Positions 1 to 5,970 are shown, numbered from the stretch's first letter. The stretch: 8,128 nt of DNA from Planctomycetaceae bacterium (GCA_002685655.1 NYXM01000103.1:1-8128), one strand, 5' to 3'. A program made the numbers and translations. The notes: generated by a model from the letters alone, not told the origin.

Positions 1-177
1 GCGGCCAGTCTTCTGATAGTAAGGCTCGACAGCCGTTTCGAGTTGCCGATCAAACTCGATCTTGGCCAGCACTTGATTCAAGCGATCATAAAAGACATTT
101 CGCGGCCCGCCCCCGAGCTTCTTAGCATCTACCCACAGCGACTCCTGCCGTTCGCTATGTCGTCGTCCCAGACTCAT
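1..177 (-). CDS. Transposase, IS1182-like family, N-terminal part (cut by window edge)
   Basis: The minus strand from 177 reads 59 residues, open to the window edge. It begins MSLGRRHSERQESLWVDAKK and continues with a stretch containing VFYDRLNQVLAK, then IEFDRQLE and EPYYQKTGR. The order LGRR - W(V/I) - FYxxLNxxL - FD - PYY is the familiar start of IS1182-type DDE transposases, which cut and rejoin DNA at the ends of their insertion sequence. The catalytic DDE core lies outside the window and cannot be checked. The start is well supported: AAAGGAG (192 to 186) stands 8 bases before the ATG. An ATG at 182 in another frame stops immediately (ATGCGATGA). The gene lies just downstream of, and on the same strand as, a broken PSC1-PSD1 gene. 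Family placement rests on remembered motif order, not on a search. Confidence 0.75.
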   Translation of the reverse strand, partial: MSLGRRHSERQESLWVDAKKLGGGPRNVFYDRLNQVLAKIEFDRQLETAVEPYYQKTGR

Positions 178-239
178 CGCATCGACTCCTTTCGCGTTGC
201 GACAAGAATAGCGCCCTGCGGGAGAAAATCAACAGGCTG
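1..239 (-). mobile_element. Insertion sequence, 5' end only (IS1182-like)
   Basis: The partial transposase implies an insertion sequence whose left end lies between its start codon (177) and the TAG stop of the upstream remnant (242 to 240). Read on the minus strand, the segment directly after that stop begins CAGCCTGTTGATTTTC, which could be the start of a terminal inverted repeat. The partner end and any target duplication are outside the window, so the exact boundary is an inference. Confidence 0.45.
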
Positions 240-1292
240 CTAAGGGACAAACAGAAACTCATTAGCATTCAACATGGCGCGGTAAAATGCCGGAAGGCCA
301 TGACTGTTAACAAACATGATGGAGGATCGCAACTCGTCCGCGGTCGCACGGCGGGAAAACGTTAATGCAAATGCGTGCTGCACCTGTTGCTCGACGCCGA
401 GGGGAGCTTCGGATCGCAGCCGCACTTCCATGTGTCGACTCTGGCCCATCGAGAAAACACTGTTGAACAGGTTCAACGCTTGCAACGGCGTTGTGGACCG
501 ACTGCGTTTGGGAACCGTCTGGCTGGCGTCGGGGCAATCAAACACTCCGAAGACAGAATCCTGTTCCTGTCGAACTTTGGTCATGTAGATCATGCGCCGC
601 CAATCCGAGGGTCCGTACGACTTCTTTGGGAAGTAGTGACGAACATTTTCTTTCTGAACTTCAAAAGCGCTGAATCCCGGGCCGCCCATCCGCAAATCCG
701 GTACGTCGCTGACCAAGAGGATGTTGTCACGTATTGCCTCGGCTTCCATTCGGCGTGGAGGAAATCGCCACAGCAGTCGACTATCGCCATCGGCATCCAG
801 CACATAGTTGGCATCACGCGTGTGAGTTTCCCAGCCGCAGCCCCAGGACAGCCAAACGCGGAACCGGCCTCGTGTTTGGGGGCGTTAGAATGCAACAGGC
901 GTGCCGGACTCGCTTTTCCACCAACTGTATTTACCACCGCTCAGATTAGGCGAACGGCTCGGACCTTCCGGCGGCATCGCCAGATCTTCGTTCTCGCCGG
1001 AGATGACCTGGAACAGGAAACTCGATTTGCTGTCGCCTGGTACTACTGACGGCTCGCCGAAGTCTCCGCCTCACAGCAGCGCCGCACGGACATCCAATCG
1101 CAGTTCGCTTTCTTGCTTTTTCGGACCATGGCAGGAAATGCAGTGTCGGGCGAACATGGGTGCAATGTCGTCCGCATAGGAAACGGCCTCAGCTTCCGCT
1201 GCCGGTGGTTCAGCTTGGACACTAGGGTGTGTCATCGCCACACAGGCAAGTACAAAAACTGCAGCTGCGTGGTCGAATTGTCTTGGCGACAT
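240..1292 (-). pseudogene. Decayed PSC1-PSD1 protein (cytochrome-c-like, DUF1549/DUF1553), internal deletion and nonsense codon
   Basis: Only the two ends of a large planctomycete secreted cytochrome protein remain. The N-terminal piece starts at ATG 1292 with a signal-peptide-like stretch (hydrophobic core AAAVFVLACVAM). It has the haem-binding motif CISCH at residues 51-55 and the family sequence LRLDVRAALL. There a TGA (1073-1071) interrupts the frame; beyond it the same frame continues in family style with GGDFGEPSVVPG and MPPEG (977-963). The family's middle, several hundred residues of DUF1549/DUF1553, is missing. The C-terminal piece is recognisable from about 830 downward: SRLLWRFPPRRMEAEAIRD, MGGPGF, YGPSDWRRMIY, FDCPD, PKRSRSTTPLQALNLFN and the terminal NANEFLFVP. 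A TAA (887-885) closes its frame upstream. Intact members are usually around 800-1100 residues. Start alternatives are ATG 1292 and GTG 1340; neither has a clear ribosome site. An assembly error could mimic one lesion but hardly all of them. Confidence 0.85.
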
Positions 1293-1392
1293 CAGTTTGC
1301 CAGTGTGGGACTCGAGGAAAACGCCTATTCTATCATGCACCCCGGTGGATGTGGCAAGGTAGCCGTTGACGGCCTTTGGCCATAACCGGCTG

Positions 1393-1469
1393 TTCTTAAT
1401 CCTGTCCTTAGCGACGTTGCAGCAGGCGTGACGCGAGCGGAATAAAGATTACGATTAGGATTAAAAGAA
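1393..1469 (+). repeat. Inverted repeat in the cyclase leader that could mask the ribosome-binding site
   Basis: TTCTTAATCCT (1393-1403) is complementary to AGGATT plus AAGAA (1457-1462 and 1465-1469) with a two-base bulge. Its core, TTAATCCT against AGGATTAA, is perfect. The right arm runs into the AGAAGGA ribosome-binding site (1466-1472), which lies 6 bases before the cyclase ATG at 1479. Within the right arm, GATTA occurs three times at exact 6-base spacing (1447, 1453, 1459). Between the arms there is no coding signal. The pairing is seen directly; a regulatory role is inference. Confidence 0.35.
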
Positions 1470-1478
1470 GGATTCTGT

Positions 1479-3263
1479 ATGCCGTATTTGATTGCGCAGG
1501 GTGCCACGCCGTCGCAGCGGTGGAAACGTCGCCTGGACATCGGCCGTCGAGTCTTATTGGGTCGCGCGGAAGATAGTTGGCAGGTGGCTTGGGATGATCG
1601 GATTTCTTCGCGTCATGCCGAACTGGAGTTCGAATCGGGTCGTCTGCATGTCACGAAAACTAGCAAAGCGAAGAACCCGGTCTTTTTTCAAGGTGAGGCG
1701 ACGGATTCGTTTTCGATTGCCCCTGGAGAGCATTTCGTCATCGGCGCGACTTCGTTTTCCCTGGTTGAAGAACAGGTCGACGTGACCATCGACACGCCGC
1801 CTCCGGTCACGGAGCAGATCTTTTCGCGAGACTTTCTTAAGCAGGTCGAATACGAACATGCCGCCGAGTGGTTGGAAACGCTCAGCCGATTGCCGCAGAT
1901 TATCTCACGTGCCAATGACGACGACGAATTATGCGCCCAGTTGGTCAACGTGCTGTTGACCTCCATTCGACAGGCCAGTTCGGTGGCTTTGGTCTCGGTT
2001 GTACGCCAGGCGGATGGCGACGGGCCCATTGCAATCCGACATTGGGACTTGCGTGATGTAGCTTCGGGACGTTTTGCCCCCAGCGAACGACTGATCCGAG
2101 CAGCGGTGTCAAGGCAAGAGAGCGTCGTTCACATTTGGGCTGGCACTGACCGCGCTGCCGATACATCGTTCACGCAGAGCGATGAAACGGACTGGGCCTA
2201 TTGCACGCCCATCAGCGGCTTGGGTTGCGAAGGTTGGGTGATTTACATTGCGGGCCGACGACCGGCAGGCAGCGCCACCGATGCGGTAGTCACTCAACCC
2301 AACGATCTGCAGGACGACGTGAAGTTCACCGAGCTAGTTGCCAACACACTCGGCAGCCTGCGAGCGCTCCGGCAACTCGAACGGCAAAAAGCGTCGCTCA
2401 GCCAGTTCATCTCGCCGGTAGTGTTGGACACTGTCGCGAATTCGGATCCCGAACAGTCGTTGGCCCCTCGTCCCTGTGACGTGACGGTGTTGTTCTGTGA
2501 CCTGCGCGGATTCGCACTGAAATCTGAACAGTCCTCGGAGAATCTCCTGGGGTTGTTGCAGCGCGTGAGCACGGCGCTGGGCGTGATGACGCGACACATT
2601 TTGCAGCAGGGCGGCGTGATTGGCGACTTTCACGGTGATGCAGCGATGGGTTTTTGGGGTTGGCCATTGGCGCAAGAAGATCGCGTGGCGCGGGCGTGTC
2701 GAGCAGCCCTGCTAATCCGCTGCGAATTCGCGGCCGCGGCGACGGACGAAGACCATCCACTACACGACTTTCGCGCTGGCATCGGCATCGCATCCGGTGC
2801 CGCCGTGGCGGGCAAGATCGGAACTGTCGATCAAGTGAAGGTCACGGTTTTCGGACCTGTCGTTAATCTCGCCTCGCGTTTGGAAGGCATGACCAAGCTG
2901 CTGCGTGCACCGATCCTGATCGACGAAGCGACGGCCACCGCCGCGCGCAATCAGTTGACCTCAGAAACGGCCCGCGTCCGCCGTGTGGCTCGGGTGATAC
3001 CGCTGGGAATCGAAACACCGCTGGAAGTCAGCGAATTACTGCCACCGCAGGCCGAGTACACGGACTTGTCCGATCAAGATATCGCGACCTATGAAGCGGC
3101 ACTCGATGCCTTACAGGGGGAAGATTGGGAGAAAGCGTTTTCTCTGCTCCATCAAGTTCCAGCCGATGACCGCGTGAAGGATTTCCTGACTGTTTTCATC
3201 GCGCAAAACAATCGTCTGCCCCCAAAGAACTGGGACGGTGTGATTCGAATGACAGTCAAGTGA
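1479..3263 (+). CDS. FHA domain - GAF-like region - class III nucleotide cyclase
   Basis: A 594-residue cytoplasmic signalling protein with no signal peptide or membrane segment. Residues about 8-98 form an FHA phosphopeptide-binding domain (LLGR at 26-29, ISSRHAEL at 42-49). Residues about 120-300 look like a GAF-type sensor, assigned by position and pattern only. Residues about 333-495 are a class III cyclase catalytic domain. Metal aspartates D341 (LFCDLRGF) and D387 (HGDAAMGF) are present, as are the transition-state pair N463 and R467 (VVNLASRLE). The purine-selecting Lys of adenylate cyclases is Asp383, nearer to the acidic residue of guanylate cyclases; its partner position is Thr456, and the usual FGD is FGP (P460). 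The product, cAMP or cGMP, is therefore open. The last 60 residues resemble the helical tail that often follows such domains (WDGVIRMTVK). The start has AGAAGGA 6 bases upstream. The gene diverges from the PSC1-PSD1 remnant and precedes the retron by 37 bases. Confidence 0.88.
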   Translation: MPYLIAQGATPSQRWKRRLDIGRRVLLGRAEDSWQVAWDDRISSRHAELEFESGRLHVTKTSKAKNPVFFQGEATDSFSIAPGEHFVIGATSFSLVEEQVDVTIDTPPPVTEQIFSRDFLKQVEYEHAAEWLETLSRLPQIISRANDDDELCAQLVNVLLTSIRQASSVALVSVVRQADGDGPIAIRHWDLRDVASGRFAPSERLIRAAVSRQESVVHIWAGTDRAADTSFTQSDETDWAYCTPISGLGCEGWVIYIAGRRPAGSATDAVVTQPNDLQDDVKFTELVANTLGSLRALRQLERQKASLSQFISPVVLDTVANSDPEQSLAPRPCDVTVLFCDLRGFALKSEQSSENLLGLLQRVSTALGVMTRHILQQGGVIGDFHGDAAMGFWGWPLAQEDRVARACRAALLIRCEFAAAATDEDHPLHDFRAGIGIASGAAVAGKIGTVDQVKVTVFGPVVNLASRLEGMTKLLRAPILIDEATATAARNQLTSETARVRRVARVIPLGIETPLEVSELLPPQAEYTDLSDQDIATYEAALDALQGEDWEKAFSLLHQVPADDRVKDFLTVFIAQNNRLPPKNWDGVIRMTVK

Positions 3264-3286
3264 TACGACGACACTGTCCATCTGGT

Positions 3287-3292
3287 TATGAT
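3287..3292 (+). promoter_or_regulatory. Candidate -10 element of the retron
   Basis: TATGAT matches the TATAAT consensus at five of six bases. It ends 8 bases before a1 (3301), so transcription would begin at about 3299-3301, where a retron RNA should begin. No good -35 hexamer is visible at the expected distance (3264-3269 reads TACGAC). The element lies within a weak hairpin (3276-3282 with 3290-3297, one bulge). The placement is suggestive; promoter function is inference. Confidence 0.4.
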
Positions 3293-3300
3293 TGGACCGT

Positions 3301-3318
3301 GGCGACAGAGTACGTCAA
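3301..3318 (+). repeat. Retron a1 arm
   Basis: GGCGACAGAGTACGTCAA. The first 13 bases are perfectly complementary to 3456-3468; G3314 faces G3455 (the only mismatch); TCAA pairs with TTGA (3451-3454). The pairing ends at A3318, directly before G3319 of the AGC, as expected for a retron a1 arm and branch site. Confidence 0.85.
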
Positions 3319-3329
3319 GCCGGCAAGGA

Positions 3330-3374
3330 TCGGACCTTTGAGTTCGACCTGTCTCTCTGGGGATACCCCAGGGG
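3330..3374 (+). other. Two msr stem-loops
   Basis: Stem-loop 1: TCGGAC (3330-3335) pairs with GTTCGA (3342-3347), six pairs including one G-U, loop CUUUGA. Known msr hairpins often expose U-rich loops that their reverse transcriptase recognises. Stem-loop 2: 3354-3362 pairs with 3366-3374, nine pairs including two G-U, with CTGGGG and CCCCAG as the perfect core and a three-base loop ATA. No U tract follows, so neither looks like a terminator. An alternative fold pairs AAGG (3325-3328) with CCTT (3335-3338). Confidence 0.6.
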
Positions 3375-3398
3375 ATCGTGAATGGTTAGGATTTCGTC

Positions 3399-3437
3399 GC
3401 GTGAGTCGGAATGCGCTCCACGCATGATGACTCACGC
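3399..3437 (+). other. msd hairpin
   Basis: The outer stem GCGTGAGTC (3399-3407) with GACTCACGC (3429-3437) is perfect over 9 pairs. A symmetric internal loop, GGA against GAT, can form a G-U and a tandem G-A pair. The inner stem ATGCG (3411-3415) with CGCAT (3421-3425) is perfect over 5 pairs and closes a CTCCA loop. A hairpin of this strength just before a2 is what an msd should contain and would be kept in the cDNA. The ATG at 3411 is the first three bases of the inner stem. Confidence 0.75.
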
Positions 3438-3450
3438 TGGACCAGACTCG

Positions 3451-3468
3451 TTGAGGTACTCTGTCGCC
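3451..3468 (+). repeat. Retron a2 arm
   Basis: TTGAGGTACTCTGTCGCC is the reverse complement of a1 except at G3455. It ends 8 bases before the preferred reverse transcriptase start at 3477. If translation began at 3411, this arm and the msd would be coding. Confidence 0.85.
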
Positions 3469-3476
3469 CAATTCAA

Positions 3477-4799
3477 ATGGACTCCTATGCAACCATTGCC
3501 GATGCACTTGCAACCGCCTTCTTGGCTGGTGACATTGAAACTGACGAATTGGTCGATCGCGGCAGCCTCCTGTTCAATCGGCGATGGCGTTGGATTCGAC
3601 CGCTTGCTCGGCGCGTTGTCGAGACGTTTGCTGCGGGCGTTCGACCCAGGCAAACCTCCGTAGTCGAGTTCATTCTGGCCGACCGAGGCTTCTTTCGCGC
3701 TTGCCAGAAACACGACCTTCGCCTGGCCAACCGGCTTGTCGCGCCGCCGATGATGCGACCCGTTATTGCCGCCGCGTCATGGCGCGTCGCGTCGATCCGA
3801 ACACCCCGAGAACTGGCTGACTGGTTAGGTGTCTCTTTCGGCGAATTGTCGTGGTTCGCAGATCTGCGTGGACTGGAACACAAGCGAAATCATGGCCGCC
3901 TGAGACATTACCATTATCGACCACTGGCGAAGCGTTTCGGCCAGGTCCGGCTGATTGAATCGCCCAAACCACGTCTCAGACAGATACAACGCCGCGTTCT
4001 TACCGACATCCTTGACCACATCCCACTGCACGACGCGGTTCATGGATTCCGTCGCGGTCGGTCGATTAAGACCTTTGCTGCGCCCCATGTCGGCCGAAGG
4101 GTGGTTTTGAAAATCGACCTGCAGGACTTCTTTCCGTCGATCTCGGCGGCGCGAATACAAGCGATCTTTCGAACCATTGGCTATCCGGAAGAAGTTGCTG
4201 ATCTGCTTGCCGGCCTCTGCATGAACTCGGCACCCACGGATGAATGGGACCACGAATTCTCTGGATCGTCAGGCAGGCAGGTGCGTCAATTCCGTTGGTT
4301 GTACTCACAGCCTCATCTTCCGCAAGGCGCACCAACGTCGCCGGCGCTGGCGAACCTGAGCGCTTATCATCTGGATTGCCGGCTGACGGGGCTGTCACGC
4401 TCCGCAGCCGCGACCTACACACGCTATGCGGACGATCTTGCGTTTTCGGGTGCTCGCGATTTCGAGCGCGTCGCCATGCGTTTCCACAATCATGTCTGCG
4501 CGACCGTGATGGAGGAACGATTCACGGTACACCATCGTAAAACACGCATCATGAGGCAGGGGGTGCGCCAACGACTTGCTGGTTTGGTGGTGAACGAACG
4601 TGTGAATGTTCCCCGAGTCGACTTTGACCGATTGAAGGCGACACTCACCAACTGTATTCGGCAGGGTCCACAGAGCCAGAATCGCCAGGGACACCTCGAT
4701 TATCGCGGGCACCTCCAAGGGCGGATTTCCTTTGTCGAAATGGTAAACCCATCAAAGGGCCACCGGCTTCGCGCACTGTTCGACCAAATTGATTGGTAA
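3477..4799 (+). CDS. Retron-type reverse transcriptase
   Basis: An RNA-directed DNA polymerase that makes msDNA from the RNA just upstream. Counting from the ATG at 3477 (440 residues), residues 1 to about 110 form an N-terminal region of unknown function, followed by ELADWLGVSFGELSWFAD (112-129), common before the polymerase fold. Then come HGFRRGRS (189-196), motif A KIDLQDFFPSI (212-222, catalytic D214), motif B LPQGAPTSPALANL (281-294) and the active-site YADD (317-320). The retron NAxxH motif appears as FAAPH (200-204), and VTG as LAG (367-369) in LAGLVVN. A C-terminal GPQSQNR and a helical end (to W440) follow; no maturase, HNH or protease domain is seen. The frame extends to ATG 3411 (462 residues), but that start lies inside the msd hairpin and the added 22 residues overlap a2; MDSYATIADALATAF is a natural first helix. 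No strong ribosome site precedes either start. Confidence 0.92.
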   Translation: MDSYATIADALATAFLAGDIETDELVDRGSLLFNRRWRWIRPLARRVVETFAAGVRPRQTSVVEFILADRGFFRACQKHDLRLANRLVAPPMMRPVIAAASWRVASIRTPRELADWLGVSFGELSWFADLRGLEHKRNHGRLRHYHYRPLAKRFGQVRLIESPKPRLRQIQRRVLTDILDHIPLHDAVHGFRRGRSIKTFAAPHVGRRVVLKIDLQDFFPSISAARIQAIFRTIGYPEEVADLLAGLCMNSAPTDEWDHEFSGSSGRQVRQFRWLYSQPHLPQGAPTSPALANLSAYHLDCRLTGLSRSAAATYTRYADDLAFSGARDFERVAMRFHNHVCATVMEERFTVHHRKTRIMRQGVRQRLAGLVVNERVNVPRVDFDRLKATLTNCIRQGPQSQNRQGHLDYRGHLQGRISFVEMVNPSKGHRLRALFDQIDW

Positions 4800-4829
4800 G
4801 CTTGGCGCAGCCCCAGGTTTCGTTCTATT

Positions 4830-5033
4830 TCACTTTGACGGACCTGTTGGTAATAGCGCGACGCTTGGCGCGACGTTGCGTGTCCGATTCTGCATCTCAT
4901 CCGCCTCGTCGAGCATACCTTGCGCCCGCAATGCCCGGGCGGCGCCAACAGATCTGTGCCTCTTGACAAACGCCCATGCTGATTCGTCATCGAATTCGTG
5001 GCCACCGTCAAAAAATTGGAAATTACGTTGCAT
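4830..5033 (-). CDS. Possible small protein, 67 residues, unknown
   Basis: The ATG at 5033 overlaps the end of the deacetylase gene by 11 bases on the same strand, with AAGG shortly upstream inside that gene, as in a translationally coupled pair. The product is charged and mostly helical in look: an acidic start (DGGHEFDDESAWAFVKRHRS), then an amphipathic stretch with AARALRAQGMLDEADEMQ. It has no signal peptide, membrane segment or cysteines. I do not recognise the family. The reading frame could be chance, since it covers most of the 223-base gap between the reverse transcriptase and the deacetylase stop. That gap otherwise holds only a 9-base direct repeat, GCTTGGCGC at 4800 and 4863. Confidence 0.35.
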   Translation of the reverse strand: MQRNFQFFDGGHEFDDESAWAFVKRHRSVGAARALRAQGMLDEADEMQNRTRNVAPSVALLPTGPSK

Positions 5034-5970
5034 CCGCCTTCAGCAGTTCCGTCAGATGTTCAGCGACACACAGCGGCAAGATGTCCACGTTGTAGCCGCC
5101 TTCGAGCACGCTTACCAACCGACCCTCCGCGTGTTCGTTCGCTACGTCGATCAGGGCTTTGGTGAGTGTGCCGAAATCTTCGACCTCTAACCCCAACGAC
5201 CCAATGGGGTCCAGTCGGTGGCTATCAAAGCCGGCGCTGATGATGATCAACTGTGGCTTCAGCTTGTCGGCAAAGTGAAGCAGTTCGGTTGTGAATTTCT
5301 GCGCGTAGTCTCGTCGCGAGATGCCAAACGTGATCGGCAAGTTCAAAGTAGTGCCAAGCCCTGGCCCGCTGCCAGTCTCGTCGCTGTCGCCGGTCCCCGG
5401 GTAAAATGGAAAGCGATGAACGGAAAGAAATCCAACCTGTTCGTCTTCCCAAAACGTGTCCTGGGTTCCGTTGCCATGATGCACGTCCCAATCGACGATG
5501 AGCACGCGATCCAGTTCTAGCTTGGCGATCGCCATCCGCGCCGCGATCGCCACGTTGTTGAACAGGCAGAATCCCATGGCCGATTTGCTCAGCGAATGGT
5601 GTCCGGGCGGCCGAACGAGGCACAGAGCGCGGGATGCTGCCCCACGGACCACGCGCTGCACGGCATGGCAGGCCGCACCGGCGGCTCGTAGAGCGACGTC
5701 GTAAGATCGCTCGGATAGGGCGGTGTCTGCTTCGATCCGACCACCCCCTCGGGTGGAGAGCTCGCGGACCTGCGCTGCGTATTTTTCTGTGTGAACCCGG
5801 TGTAGGTTCCGTGGGTCGACGGGGACGACGTCCTGCAGTTCGCATCTAGATGCCAGCCCAGTTTCACGCAGATGGGCGTTGACGCGGCGCAGTCGTTCAG
5901 CGCATTCCGGATGCGATCCGGTGTCGTGGTCCAGGAAACAGGGATCGGAATACAAAAGTGTCAACTGCAA
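5023..5970 (-). CDS. Histone-deacetylase-family (AcuC / acetylpolyamine amidohydrolase-like) zinc hydrolase
   Basis: A complete 315-residue single-domain enzyme of the arginase/deacetylase fold, which removes acetyl or similar groups from amines. All active-site parts are visible: the charge-relay pair H124-H125 in RPPGHHS, the zinc ligands D162 and H164 in VDWDVHHGNGTQ (159-170), the third zinc ligand D249 in SAGFD, and the transition-state Tyr293 in EGGYN. HPECAERL near residue 20 is the usual family start. Bacterial members act on acetylated proteins such as acetyl-CoA synthetase, on acetylpolyamines or on other small amides; the substrate cannot be told here. The start is TTG (5970), with GGGAGG at 5979-5974 only 3 bases before it. 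A second in-frame TTG at 5964 has a more usual 9-base spacing; no in-frame ATG lies nearby. It reads toward the retron and shows no sign of decay. Confidence 0.93.
   Translation of the reverse strand: MQLTLLYSDPCFLDHDTGSHPECAERLRRVNAHLRETGLASRCELQDVVPVDPRNLHRVHTEKYAAQVRELSTRGGGRIEADTALSERSYDVALRAAGAACHAVQRVVRGAASRALCLVRPPGHHSLSKSAMGFCLFNNVAIAARMAIAKLELDRVLIVDWDVHHGNGTQDTFWEDEQVGFLSVHRFPFYPGTGDSDETGSGPGLGTTLNLPITFGISRRDYAQKFTTELLHFADKLKPQLIIISAGFDSHRLDPIGSLGLEVEDFGTLTKALIDVANEHAEGRLVSVLEGGYNVDILPLCVAEHLTELLKADAT

Larger units (their letters stand above)
3301..3468 (+). ncRNA. Retron msr-msd RNA (template and primer of msDNA)
   Basis: This is about 168 nt immediately upstream of a retron-type reverse transcriptase and has the expected order of parts. 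a1 (3301-3318) pairs with a2 (3451-3468) at 17 of 18 positions. AGC (3318-3320) follows a1, making G3319 the candidate branching guanosine whose 2'-OH primes cDNA synthesis. The msr part (3319 to about 3375) has a hairpin at 3330-3347 with loop CUUUGA and one at 3354-3374 with loop AUA. The msd part (about 3376-3450) carries a long hairpin at 3399-3437, with weaker outer pairing of 3383-3387 to 3440-3444. From known retrons, the reverse transcriptase would copy msd from the a2 side, giving cDNA of very roughly 70-75 nt joined to the msr RNA. Exact cDNA ends cannot be read from sequence. The frame that begins at 3411 overlaps this RNA, but that start is probably not used. Confidence 0.85.

Noticed and set aside
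375..1049. 224-residue plus-strand open frame across the left part of the window
   Set aside because: It runs antisense to recognisable PSC1-PSD1 sequence and has no family features; its length reflects the codon bias of the gene on the other strand.
1362..1390. Nested imperfect hairpin around GGCC-TTT-GGCC in the divergent intergenic region
   Set aside because: Stem is short and interrupted, with no U tract and no clear relation to a promoter; could be chance.
3276..3297. Hairpin between cyclase stop and a1 (GTCCA / TGGAC)
   Set aside because: A short bulged stem without a U tract that overlaps the candidate -10; too weak to call as a terminator or part of the RNA.
3354..3374. Rho-independent terminator of the cyclase gene
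   Set aside because: The stem is good but no U tract follows (GATCGTGAATGG), and it sits inside the a1/a2 boundaries as an msr hairpin.
3477..4799. Group II intron maturase or diversity-generating retroelement reverse transcriptase
   Set aside because: No maturase or HNH domain and no intron boundary motifs are seen; no template/variable repeat pair was found in the window. The a1/a2 stem and retron-type motif order fit better.
4700..5011. 103-residue minus-strand open frame overlapping the reverse transcriptase end
   Set aside because: It overlaps about 100 bases of confirmed coding sequence on the other strand and shows no recognisable pattern.
5023..5970. Deacetylase as the retron effector
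   Set aside because: It is on the opposite strand with its own promoter and has a complete housekeeping-type active site; nothing links it to the retron beyond proximity.
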